Part shown: positions 25,174-33,456 of the stretch, piece after piece
Position numbering within the stretch: position 1 is the first letter of the stretch
Layout of the letters: each line of letters opens with the position of its first letter
DNA from: JAJFUE01 sp039683515
GTDB lineage: Bacteria; Sumerlaeota; Sumerlaeia; MVZB01
Reading direction: 5' to 3'
Assembly: GCA_039683515.1 (NCBI GenBank)
Contig: JBDKRG010000040.1
Span: forward strand, 45,290 to 109,289
Length of the DNA: 64,000 nt
Program-made: the position numbers and the translations under genes
The notes under the pieces: generated by a model
Told to the model about the DNA's origin: nothing
The model's input: the letters and a program-made list of their open reading frames with translations, nothing else
Database searches by the model: none

Positions 25174-26403
25174 CTACTTGATATAGTCCTGGATTGAGAA
25201 GATCGGCAGCACCATGCCGATGAAAATCGTTCCGATCAGGCCGGCCATGAGCATGAGCAGGAGCGGCTCGGCGAGCGCCACCGTCGTGCGCAGCCGCTGG
25301 TCGAGCTCGGCGTCGGTGACCGCCGCGATGCGCACGAGCTCCTGGTCGAGCCGGCCGCTCTCCTCGGCCACGCCGACCATCTCGATGACCGAGCCCGGGA
25401 AGAGCGAGCTGCACCCGGCCAGGCTGGAGGAGAGGCTGTCGCCCTTCTTGACGCGCTCGATCGAGTCGCCCACGGCGTCGATGAGCGTCTGGTTGCCGAT
25501 CGACTCGCGCGCCACGCGCAGCGCCGAGATCAGCGGCACGCCCGAGCCGACCAGCGTGCCGAGCATCCGGCAAAAACGGGTCATGGCGAAACTGGCGCCG
25601 AGCTTGCCGATGAGCGGGGTCTTGAGCATGAGGCGCTCCCAGGCGCGGCGCCCCTCGGTCGTCATCAGCCACTGGCGGAGCATGAAGACCGCGACGCCGA
25701 TCAGGATCGCCGTCGGCAGGCCGTAGGTCCGCATGAACGCGCTGGCCTTGAGGATCAACTGCGTCAGGTACGGCAGCTCCGCGCCGAAGCCGGTGAAGAT
25801 CTTCTGGAAGCGCGGGATGAAAAACGTCAGCAGGTAGACGAGGACGCCGATGGCGAGCACGAGCAGCACCGCCGGGTAAATGAGCGCGGACTTGACGCGC
25901 GAGCGCAGCTCCTTCTCGCGGTTCTGGAAGTCGGCGATCTGGCCGAGGACGACCTCGAGGAAGCCGCCGGTCTCGCCGGCCTGGACCATCGCGGTGTAGA
26001 CGCGCGGGAAGGTCTTGGGGAAGCGGGCCATGGCGTCGGCCAGCGACTCGCCGTCGATGACGCGCTCGTAGATCGCCTTCCACTGCTCGCGCGCGGCCGG
26101 CAGCGAGGCCTCGCGCTGAAGGACCTGGAGCGCGCGCGCCAGAGGGACGCCGGCGGCCAGGAGGCTCGATAGCTGGCGCGTGAAGTTCTCGAGGACGCGG
26201 AACGGGATCTTCAGCTTCTGGACGTTCTCGGCCGAGGACTGGGCCTGCGAGGCCGCCGCACCGCCGGACTTTTCCTTGACGCTCACCGGCGTGAGGCCGC
26301 GCCCCTCGATCTGGTGGATGGCGTCCGGGCGCGCCGAGGCGTCGATCGTCCCCTCGGCGATCGAGCCGTCCGCCTTCAGAGCCCTGTATGCAAAGGTCAC
26401 CAT
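25174..26403 (-). CDS. gspF: GspF inner-membrane platform protein
   Basis: 409 residues from ATG 26403 (MVTFAYRALKADGSIAEGTI), the usual GspF start; upstream codons are excluded. Two repeated GspF domains (LENFTRQLSSLLAAGVPLAR and MTRFCRMLGTLVGSGVPLIS) alternate with three membrane segments, including VLLVLAIGVLVYLLTFFIPR and a C-terminal LLLMLMAGLIGTIFIGMVLP. It is the platform rotated or displaced by GspE. A 314 bp gap full of palindromes separates it from gspE, the only large gap in the operon. Confidence 0.95.
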   Translation of the reverse strand: MVTFAYRALKADGSIAEGTIDASARPDAIHQIEGRGLTPVSVKEKSGGAAASQAQSSAENVQKLKIPFRVLENFTRQLSSLLAAGVPLARALQVLQREASLPAAREQWKAIYERVIDGESLADAMARFPKTFPRVYTAMVQAGETGGFLEVVLGQIADFQNREKELRSRVKSALIYPAVLLVLAIGVLVYLLTFFIPRFQKIFTGFGAELPYLTQLILKASAFMRTYGLPTAILIGVAVFMLRQWLMTTEGRRAWERLMLKTPLIGKLGASFAMTRFCRMLGTLVGSGVPLISALRVARESIGNQTLIDAVGDSIERVKKGDSLSSSLAGCSSLFPGSVIEMVGVAEESGRLDQELVRIAAVTDAELDQRLRTTVALAEPLLLMLMAGLIGTIFIGMVLPIFSIQDYIK

Positions 26404-26450
26404 TGCGGACACCCGGAACGGATTTTTAAATTGATATCCTTGAAACCGAA

Positions 26451-26661
26451 TGTCGGCTTCAGCCGACACCTCTTTGCACCCTGCTTCAGCAGGGGTGTTG
26501 ATGTCTTTATGAACTCAGAACAGCCGGCTTCAAGCCGGCTTGACTCAAGCCGCAGTCCAATAGGACAAGCCGGCTTCAAGCCGGCTACCAAGAAGGAAAA
26601 AGGTAAACCGCCCTCACCCCTGTTAAAACAGGGTGCAAAGAGGCGTCGGCTGAAGCCGACG
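26451..26661. repeat. Nested palindromic element inside the T2SS operon
   Basis: Outer arms of 47 bp (26451-26497 and 26615-26661) are inverted with few differences. Each outer arm contains its own hairpins (GTCGGCTTCAGCCGAC type, and a CACCCTG/CAGGGGTG stem). Inside are two identical perfect 19-bp palindromes (26522-26540 and 26568-26586, AGCCGGCTT-C-AAGCCGGCT). No transposase is present. Confidence 0.85.
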
Positions 26662-26717
26662 TTTTTGTGCCTGCGGGCGATGCGTTTCGCGATGGCTTTC
26701 ATTATCCAGAATTGCCT

Positions 26718-28406
26718 TTAACTTTCTTCGCCGACGGCGACCGCCATCGGGACGACCTTGTCGGCGCGGGTGACGCGCAGGACTTCGTCGACAGTCGTGG
26801 TCCCCTCGGCGACGATGCGCCAGCCGTCCTCGGCGAGCGAGCGCATGCCGTCGCGCACGGCGGCCGCGCGGATCTCGCCCGAGGAGCGCGAGCCCATCAG
26901 CAGCGCGCGGATCTCGTCGTTCATCGACATCATTTCGAAAATCGCGCGCCGGCCGTGGTAGCCGGTCTGGCGGCAGGCCTCGCAGCCGACCGAGCGCCAG
27001 ATCACGTCGTGGTCCGCCATCCCGATTTCGGACTTGATCGCCTGCGTGGCCGGGCGGTCGTCGTGGATGCGGCAGACCGGGCATAGGACGCGCACGAGGC
27101 GCTGGGCCAGGACCCCCTCGAGCGCCGAGGCGACGAGGTAGGGCTCGACGCCCATGTCGACGAGGCGGGTGATCGCGCCGGGGGCGTCGTTGGTGTGCAG
27201 GGTCGAGAACACCAGGTGGCCGGTCAGCGAGGCCTGGACGGCGATTTGCGCCGTTTCCTCGTCGCGGATCTCGCCGATCAGCACGACGTCCGGGTCATGG
27301 CGCAGGATGGAGCGCAGGCCGCGCGCGAACGTGAGGCCCGCCTTCTCGTTCACCTGGATCTGGTTGATCCCCTTGATCTTGTATTCGACGGGGTCCTCGA
27401 TCGTGATGATCTTGCGCTCGGAGTCGTTGATCTCGTTGAGCGCCGTGTAAAGCGTGGTGGTCTTGCCGCTGCCGGTCGGGCCGGTGACGAGGATGATGCC
27501 GTGGGGCAACGACAGCACGTTGCGCATCAGGCGCTCCTCGCGCAGGCCCAGGCGCAGCTCGCTCATGCCGCGCAGCGTGGAGTCCTGCTGCAGGAGGCGG
27601 AGCACGACGGCCTCGCCGTGGAGCATCGGGATGAGCGAGACGCGGACGTCGACCTCGCGACCCTCGACGCTGACCTTGATGCGGCCGTCCTGGGGGAGGC
27701 GCTTCTCGGCGATGTCGAGGCGCGAGAGGATCTTGACGCGCGAGACGATCGCCGGCTGAAACCTTTTGATCTGGGCGGGGACCGGCGCTTCCTGCAAGAC
27801 GCCGTCGATGCGGTAGCGGATGCGCAGCTCGTCCTCGAACGGCTCGATGTGGATGTCGGTGGCGCGCAGCGAGATCGCCTCGGCCAGGACCTGGTTGACG
27901 AAGCGGATGATCGAGGCGTCCTGCGCGGCGTCGTCGAGGTCGACGTCCTCGTCGCGCGACTCGTCGATGACGGTCAGGGCGCCTTCCTCCTCGAGCCGGC
28001 CGAGCGTGTCGGCGCCGACGCCGAGCCGCTTCTTGAGCTCGCGCAGGATCGATTCGGTGGGGGCGAGGACCGGCTCGAGCTTGAGGCCGGTCAGCGAGCC
28101 GAGGATGTCGATCCCCTCGGTCGCGAACAGGCGCGCCGTGGCCACGTTGACGTGGCCGTTGACGCGCGCCAGGGGGAGAAGCTCGTGCTTGAGCAGCACG
28201 CGGGCGGGGAACAGCGACAGCAGCTGGCGATCGGGCTCGATGTCCTCCAGGTCGGCGTAATTCAGGCCGTATTGCTTCGCAAGCCAGCCCAGAATTTCCT
28301 CCTCGGAGAACTCCTTGACCGAATCGCCATGCTGCTGCCGCCAGAGCTCGGCATCCTGCGGCGACAACTGCCGCCGGGCGATCATCTGGTCGATTCTTTC
28401 GTTCAT
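26718..28406 (-). CDS. gspE: GspE/PulE secretion ATPase
   Basis: About 562 residues from ATG 28406, which has a strong GGGGGAG site upstream. An N-terminal MshEN-like domain (about 1-150) precedes the AAA+ core: Walker A GPTGSGKTT (about 309), the Asp box DPVEYKIKGINQIQVN, Walker B DPDVVLIGEIRDEETAQIA, the His box LVFSTLHTNDAPGA, and a four-cysteine zinc site (CPVC at about 440, CEAC later). It drives pseudopilus assembly from the cytoplasm. First gene of the gsp genes proper, 59 bp after the Spy-like gene. Confidence 0.96.
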   Translation of the reverse strand: MNERIDQMIARRQLSPQDAELWRQQHGDSVKEFSEEEILGWLAKQYGLNYADLEDIEPDRQLLSLFPARVLLKHELLPLARVNGHVNVATARLFATEGIDILGSLTGLKLEPVLAPTESILRELKKRLGVGADTLGRLEEEGALTVIDESRDEDVDLDDAAQDASIIRFVNQVLAEAISLRATDIHIEPFEDELRIRYRIDGVLQEAPVPAQIKRFQPAIVSRVKILSRLDIAEKRLPQDGRIKVSVEGREVDVRVSLIPMLHGEAVVLRLLQQDSTLRGMSELRLGLREERLMRNVLSLPHGIILVTGPTGSGKTTTLYTALNEINDSERKIITIEDPVEYKIKGINQIQVNEKAGLTFARGLRSILRHDPDVVLIGEIRDEETAQIAVQASLTGHLVFSTLHTNDAPGAITRLVDMGVEPYLVASALEGVLAQRLVRVLCPVCRIHDDRPATQAIKSEIGMADHDVIWRSVGCEACRQTGYHGRRAIFEMMSMNDEIRALLMGSRSSGEIRAAAVRDGMRSLAEDGWRIVAEGTTTVDEVLRVTRADKVVPMAVAVGEES

Positions 28407-28426
28407 GCCGCGCTCCCCCCTTGGAA

Positions 28427-28444
28427 TGCGGAATGAAATTCCGC
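28427..28444 (-). repeat. Small hairpin between the Spy-like gene and gspE
   Basis: GCGGAAT/ATTCCGC inverted repeat in the 59 bp gap, followed by GGATTGC-type heptamers. There is no U-tract in either direction, so it looks like a dispersed heptamer/palindrome or processing hairpin and not a terminator. Confidence 0.5.
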
Positions 28445-28465
28445 AATCCGAATTCCGCAATTGAA

Positions 28466-29059
28466 TCAGTCCAGCATGCCATTCATGACGAGCATGGCTT
28501 CCTGGCGCACGTTGAGCACTTCACGCAGCTTGGCGCGGGCTTCCTTCAGCTCGGCTTCCTTCTTGGCCATCGCGGCCTTGTAGGCGTCGAGCTTGGCCTT
28601 GATATCCTCGGGCTTGGCGTCCTGGTTCTGGAGCGTCGTCTGGAGGGCCTGGCGCTCGGGCATCACAGCGCCCTGACCGCCGCCCTGGCCGCCGCCGGGG
28701 CCGCCCATGCCGGGCCCGCGGCCGCCGCGGCCGCCGCGCATGCCCATCGGCTGCATTTCAGAGCGAACCTTCATGACGTTGCTCAGCAGGGGCTCGATGA
28801 CCTTCCACTCGTCCTCGGTGGCCTGGAGCTGTTCCTTCTGGCGCTCCATCATCATCTGCTGGAACTGGGCCGGGTCGAACTGGCCACGGCCGCCGCGACG
28901 GCCGGCCTGGTCGCCCTGGCCACCCGGGGCCGGAGCCGCTGCCTGGTCGCCACCACTCGGCGGCGCCGGAGCCTGATCGGCCGGCGGCTGGGCAACCGCA
29001 ACGCCCAGGCCGAGAATCATGACGGACAGGATTCCCGCAAGTTTGCGCAAACTAATCAT
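28466..29059 (-). CDS. Spy/LTXXQ-like periplasmic protein
   Basis: 197 residues from ATG 29059, with GGAGGT a few bases upstream. A signal peptide (LAGILSVMILGLGVAVA-QPP) is followed by Pro/Ala/Gly-rich linkers and two helical segments (PAQFQQMMMERQKEQLQATE, then KLDAYKAAMAKKEAELKEAR). Helical Gln/Met-rich periplasmic proteins of this shape resemble Spy/CpxP/ZraP-type chaperones or metal-stress proteins (weak family inference). It is the first gene after a sigma54-like promoter and directly precedes gspE, so it may be the leading gene of the T2SS unit. Confidence 0.7.
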   Translation of the reverse strand: MISLRKLAGILSVMILGLGVAVAQPPADQAPAPPSGGDQAAAPAPGGQGDQAGRRGGRGQFDPAQFQQMMMERQKEQLQATEDEWKVIEPLLSNVMKVRSEMQPMGMRGGRGGRGPGMGGPGGGQGGGQGAVMPERQALQTTLQNQDAKPEDIKAKLDAYKAAMAKKEAELKEARAKLREVLNVRQEAMLVMNGMLD

Positions 29060-29136
29060 TCTGCTACCTCCGTTGTGTTCACTACAGGGAGATCGGCCCG
29101 GGCCGGCAGCCCGGACCCCTGTGGTGAAACACAATA

Positions 29137-29152
29137 GGCGCAAACATCATGC
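29137..29152 (-). promoter_or_regulatory. Sigma54-type -24/-12 promoter before the Spy-like gene and T2SS operon
   Basis: Minus strand TGGCATGATGTTTGCG: GG-N10-GC spacing is exact, and the sequence matches TGGCA(C/T)G-N4-TTGC except for the last base. The predicted start is near 29126, giving a leader of about 67 nt. A TGCGCA-N5-TGCGCA pair at 29195-29211, about 77 bp upstream of the start, could be an enhancer site (weak). Confidence 0.6.
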
Positions 29153-29351
29153 CAGATGCGTTTGTCTGAAAAAGCGGGGGTTTGGCCGGCTAAGTGCGCA
29201 AGAAATGCGCAATCCGCGGAGTTTGCCTATGCAATTATTTCGCGCGGCCGGTCGGCCCGGGAAACTCTCGGCCGGCCATGCCGCGGGCGGCATCCAACGG
29301 CGTTTTAAGTGATTGGCAACACCCCCGCCCGGTCATAGACTTCCTGGTACG

Positions 29352-30254
29352 ATGGAAGCCCGCTATAAAAGAATCCAATATGCCGAGGGCGCGTTCTGGG
29401 GCGTGTTCACGACCGTTGTGTTCGTCGCGGCCTGGCACAGGTTCGCCGCCGCATCGGCCCTGATCGGTCTTGTTCTGCTGTACCGGCTCAAGCCCTCCGT
29501 GTTGCGGATCCCCTCGCCCGACGGCAAATATCGCATGATCCGTTACCGCTGGTATGTCGGCTGGGCGTTTTTGTTGATCACGATCGCGGCGTTCATTTCG
29601 ATGGGAGCATTTGTCTTCAAACACCACGAGGGCATAAGAAGAATCGTCGAACTGCTGGCGGTCGCGTTTTTTGCACGGGGTTCAATGGTGGCGATCGGGG
29701 CGTTTCTTCCGTGGCGGCTGGAATATGTCGTCATCAAAGACGGGAAAAATACGAAAGCTTCGACATTCCAGATGCCGACGATCGACATGGCGATCATCGA
29801 ATATCTGTGGATGCCCGACGGCGAATCGCTGCTGATCTGGCAGGACACGAAAATGTGCGCCCGTCTCTATCTCTGGGATTTCAAATCCAAGCGCCGGCAG
29901 GTCACGTTCAAGGACGACTGGCGCTGGCTCGAGCCCCTTTGGGTTGCGAACGGCCTCGCGGCGGAGTCCTTCTTACAGGCCAACGTCTTCAAACTGGCCG
30001 AAATTCTGCCATACAGGCCCGCATCCTACCGCGAACAGGTCCAAAGATTTTTCTCCCTTCACCTTTTGACCTGCGCGGACTTTCCCGTGGTCGACTTTAA
30101 TTACTGCGAGCATTGCGTATCGACGGGGGACCAGGACGAGGCGCGTCAAAGCTATGCCAATATCGTCAGTATGATCCCGACCGAATCGCATTTCTTCGAT
30201 TGCACCCGCGACCTTGCGCGGCAATGGATCGAATCAATCCCACCCCATCCATAA
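29352..30254 (+). CDS. Hypothetical membrane protein
   Basis: 300 residues from ATG 29352. Three or four membrane segments in the first 125 residues (GVFTTVVFVAAWHRFAAASA, YVGWAFLLITIAAFISMGAF, IVELLAVAFFARGSMVAIGA) are followed by a soluble part with a possible beta-propeller-like strand pair (WMPDGESLLIWQDTKM, LYLWDFKSKRRQVTF) and a helical C-terminus with FNYCEHCVSTGDQDEARQSY, which is TPR-like. I do not recognise the family. Composition is less GC-rich than its neighbours. It is divergent from the T2SS unit. Confidence 0.7.
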   Translation: MEARYKRIQYAEGAFWGVFTTVVFVAAWHRFAAASALIGLVLLYRLKPSVLRIPSPDGKYRMIRYRWYVGWAFLLITIAAFISMGAFVFKHHEGIRRIVELLAVAFFARGSMVAIGAFLPWRLEYVVIKDGKNTKASTFQMPTIDMAIIEYLWMPDGESLLIWQDTKMCARLYLWDFKSKRRQVTFKDDWRWLEPLWVANGLAAESFLQANVFKLAEILPYRPASYREQVQRFFSLHLLTCADFPVVDFNYCEHCVSTGDQDEARQSYANIVSMIPTESHFFDCTRDLARQWIESIPPHP

Positions 30255-30346
30255 CACGCACGAAATATATCCCGGCTTTCACCCGTGCTACGATCCGTCA
30301 GTTTCTTGTTTTTGGGCAAGATTTTATAGGTGTCGAACAGATCGAA

Positions 30347-30450
30347 ACTCAAATTCAGCCGTCCCTACGGGACTTTTGACGCCATGCTACCCAATACCCG
30401 CCATTAGCATGGCGGGCTGAAAGCAATCGCCCCGCCGGGGCTGGGTTTGT
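30347..30450 (+). repeat. Palindromic repeat family P, copy 1
   Basis: GTCCC-TAC-GGGAC (30361-30373), then CCCGCCAT-TAGC-ATGGCGGG (30397-30416), then GCTGAAAGCAATCG. The same modules in the same order and spacing occur at 39205-39321 and, inverted, at 47158-47240. The rest of the 30255-30497 gap shows no gene. Confidence 0.85.
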
Positions 30451-30497
30451 CAGCGACCATTTTTGTTGCGGCTATGCCGCGCCAAGAATTTCGTGTT

Positions 30498-32561
30498 TTA
30501 TTCATCCACCCATTTGAACGGATACAGCCCCACGCCCAGGTCGCGGCCTTCCTTGGCGCGGCGGGCGGGGGTGACGCGGATGGCGAGCGTGATCTCGGGA
30601 CCGAGCGCGGCGGGGACGCGCAGGCGCGGCTCGCCGAGCTTGTCGCGGTCGTGGCGCCGCGTATAAACCGGCGCGCCGTTCAGGAAAATCTCGACGCGGA
30701 CGGGGCGGGTCGTGCCGAGGTCGTCGTGGCCGACCCAATACTTGAATTCGAGCCACTCGCCCTGGCGCCGGAGCGTCTGTTCGCAGCGGGGCCGCGTCCA
30801 CGTGACCGGCGTCCCGCCCCAGTCCTCGGCGGGATAGGGATCGAGGCGCAGGCCGTGGCGCCGCGCCTCGGCGGGGTCCTTGAACTTGATTTCGTAAAAA
30901 TTCTTCAGCGATTCGCCGGGCACGTCGCATTCGACCGCGACGGGGCGGAATTCGAGCAGGTCGATCGGGATGTCGGCCATGAGGCCGCGGTTCCAGAGCT
31001 TGCGGGCCTCGGCCAGGGCGCCGGCATCGATCCAGACCTGAAGCGGATCCGTCCCGCGCGCCGTGTCGCGAATCCACTCCGAGGCGGGGTGCTGATCGTA
31101 TTGGGGCACCTCGGAGCCGCGCTTGCCGATCCAGCTTGCCGAGCAGGCCGTGATCCCCGTCTCCAGCTCGACGCGGCAGGAAAAGAAACCTGTGATGAGC
31201 CGCTGGCGGGAGAGATCGCGGCCGCGCATCAACGCCTTGACCGCAACCGAGTAGTCGCGCGCCTGGTCGGGCTTCAGCCGCTCGAGCGGCATGGGGAGAT
31301 AGCAGAACAGGGTGACGGCGAGCAGCACGGTTGAAACGCCGGCCATGGCCGGGATTCCCGGCCGGCGCCCCGCCGCGCCCGCCGAACGTTCCAGGCGGCC
31401 GGCCAGGATCCACTGCGCCGCGACGAGGATGTAGAACATCACGCCGAGCCAGAGGCGGTATTGGCCGCCGGCGATCCAGCCGATGAACCGGAAATCCTGA
31501 AACGGCAGGATGACGAGGACAACCGTGAGCATGGCCAGCACGCCGAGCGGCCACCGCGGCGCGCGAGCGGGATTGCGAAACGCCGCCTCGCACCCAAGCG
31601 CCGCGAAAATGCCCAGCGGCATCATCACCGGCAGGTAGAAATTCCCAAAGTCAATGTTCCACGCATGGAAGAAAGCGATGAATAAAATCAGGGACAAGAC
31701 GGCGTGGATCGCCAGGGCGCCGAGCCGCCGGCGCGCGACCCGCCAGCCGAGAACGGCGGGGAAAATCGCCAGCCCGGCAAACGCCTGGATCGAATCGGCC
31801 GGGGCCATCGCAATGTTGACCGCGTGCATCCAGACCGATTGCTTCAGATAAAATTTCCGATACATCGATTCGACGCTGTTGGCGGTGTCGACTCCGGCGC
31901 GGGCGGCGGCGTACTTCACCGCCACCAGCGCCAGGACGACGACAGCGCCTTGCGCCATCCGCAGCGCGAACCGGGCCGGACGCCGCTCGTAAAGCCCGAG
32001 CGCCAGGTACGCGCTCAGGATCCAGAAGCAGTAGCCGGCATGGCAAAACGCGACGAGGATGCAGGCGGCGATCAGCCGGATTGCGCCGCGGCGGCCGGGC
32101 GAGGCCGCCTCGCCCAGGAACGCGTGCAGCGAAAGCATGACGGCCAGCACGGCCGGGGCGTAGACCTCGACCGTCGTGGCGTTTTCGATCACCGGCGCGT
32201 TGCAGCCCATAAGCAGCGTGAAGACGGCCGCCCAGCCGCGGCCGGTTCCGCACCGCCGCAGCGCGAGGAAAAACAATCCCATCGCGCACGCCATCGTCAC
32301 GGCCGACTGCAGCGATCCGGCGACGCGAGGCTCCAGATGCAGCCACGCGCCGGCCACGAGCCACAGCCTCAGCCACGGCCCGAACAGCAGGTGCGTTTCG
32401 ATCGGGTCGCGGACGGCGCCGAGCTCCTCGCGCACGAAGAACGCGCCGTCCCACGTGAGGTTGAATTGAATGAGCGAGGCGTAGGCAACGGCCAGCAACG
32501 CCGCCAGACCGGCGGCCCACGCCGCGTCACGACCGGATATTTTCGAATCGACCTGGTTCAT
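30498..32561 (-). CDS. Polytopic membrane protein with extracytoplasmic C-terminal domain, paralog 1
   Basis: About 687 residues from ATG 32561. Roughly ten membrane segments in the first 450 residues include a conserved first loop LTWDGAFFVREELGAVRDPI and TLLMGCNAPVIENATTVEVY. The acidic residue in the first loop and overall layout resemble GT-C lipid-linked glycosyltransferases, but no classic motif proves it. The last 230 residues are soluble (VWIDAGALAEARKLWNRGL, FRPVAVECDVPGESLKNFYE). It is clearly paralogous to 33457-35559: blocks such as RCGTGRGWAAVFTLLMGCNA and FFHAWNIDFGNFYLPVM have close counterparts there. Function unknown. Confidence 0.75.
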   Translation of the reverse strand: MNQVDSKISGRDAAWAAGLAALLAVAYASLIQFNLTWDGAFFVREELGAVRDPIETHLLFGPWLRLWLVAGAWLHLEPRVAGSLQSAVTMACAMGLFFLALRRCGTGRGWAAVFTLLMGCNAPVIENATTVEVYAPAVLAVMLSLHAFLGEAASPGRRGAIRLIAACILVAFCHAGYCFWILSAYLALGLYERRPARFALRMAQGAVVVLALVAVKYAAARAGVDTANSVESMYRKFYLKQSVWMHAVNIAMAPADSIQAFAGLAIFPAVLGWRVARRRLGALAIHAVLSLILFIAFFHAWNIDFGNFYLPVMMPLGIFAALGCEAAFRNPARAPRWPLGVLAMLTVVLVILPFQDFRFIGWIAGGQYRLWLGVMFYILVAAQWILAGRLERSAGAAGRRPGIPAMAGVSTVLLAVTLFCYLPMPLERLKPDQARDYSVAVKALMRGRDLSRQRLITGFFSCRVELETGITACSASWIGKRGSEVPQYDQHPASEWIRDTARGTDPLQVWIDAGALAEARKLWNRGLMADIPIDLLEFRPVAVECDVPGESLKNFYEIKFKDPAEARRHGLRLDPYPAEDWGGTPVTWTRPRCEQTLRRQGEWLEFKYWVGHDDLGTTRPVRVEIFLNGAPVYTRRHDRDKLGEPRLRVPAALGPEITLAIRVTPARRAKEGRDLGVGLYPFKWVDE

Positions 32562-32752
32562 CGCACCAACGGCGGATTGGATCAACGGGCGAAGTTCAGA
32601 CTTCGCGCCGATTGTGGCACGCGCGCCGGATTATTTTGAAGACATTAATGCCGCGGTGGTTTACTCGTTAATCGCTGGGTTTTGGAGTTTCGAGGATGAT
32701 CCATGCCGATCAGGAGATCGGCGTTCCCAGAAGGCATTGATCGGAGGCCCGC

Positions 32753-33385
32753 ATGCAGGCTTTGCCGCGCCCCATCCCTACGTATTTGCAGGAGATGGTC
32801 GACCGCGAGCTGCGGCCGGACGAACGCATCAGGTGGATCGACCTGCCGATCCCTTACCGGATCACCCCCAAATGGCAATTTATTGTTTTATTGGCGACGC
32901 CCGTGACCGTGTTCCCGGCATTGTTGATTGCGTTTTTCGCGTGGAGAGCTTTGCATAGCAGCAAACCCGTTGGGGCCTGGCTGGGCGCTGCCATGATGAC
33001 TCCGATCTTTCTTGTCGGCTTCGCCTATATGCTGGGCCCGTTCTGGCTCCACCGGATGTGCAAACCCGTCTACGTGATCACCAACCGGAGGGCAATCTCG
33101 ATCGGCGCGCGCAAGACGTTGAAGTTCGAGATCGTTCCGTTTTGGAATCATTCATTGCCGGCCGGGGAATTCGGCCACCTGATGATCTGGGAAAAACAGG
33201 CCGGCAGCGGCGACATCGTGATCCCGCCGCGCACGGCCGGCGGGGACGCGGAAGATCCCGAGAGCGAGAATGTCTTTTTCCCGCGGCTCCGCGACTTCAG
33301 GATGGTCGAGAAAATGCTTCATGAACTTGCCGCCGAGGCCGGCAACCCCATTTCGAGCAAAGCGGGAGAAGGCCCGCCGGCTTGA
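32753..33385 (+). CDS. Membrane protein with bacterial PH-like domain
   Basis: 210 residues from ATG 32753, with GGAGG five bases upstream. Two membrane helices (FIVLLATPVTVFPALLIAFF and GAAMMTPIFLVGFAYMLG) precede a PH-like module whose hallmark is VYVITNRRAISI. Related DUF304/bPH proteins carry the same Y-x-(I/V/L)-T-N-R-R element. It is encoded on the opposite strand between the two membrane paralogs. Role unknown. Confidence 0.7.
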   Translation: MQALPRPIPTYLQEMVDRELRPDERIRWIDLPIPYRITPKWQFIVLLATPVTVFPALLIAFFAWRALHSSKPVGAWLGAAMMTPIFLVGFAYMLGPFWLHRMCKPVYVITNRRAISIGARKTLKFEIVPFWNHSLPAGEFGHLMIWEKQAGSGDIVIPPRTAGGDAEDPESENVFFPRLRDFRMVEKMLHELAAEAGNPISSKAGEGPPA

Positions 33386-33456
33386 GCGAGTCACCGATTC
33401 GTCGTCTTTTCGCGGCGCAATCGAACGCCTCGGGCGAAATCAGCGCCCGATCACCG

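Noticed and set aside
26397..26702. A 101-codon open frame through the palindromic element between gspE and gspF
   Set aside because: Its sequence is just the translation of the palindromes (repeated GLKP/FSRRLFAP-type words). It is more likely an incidental frame than a gene, though its start follows gspE closely.
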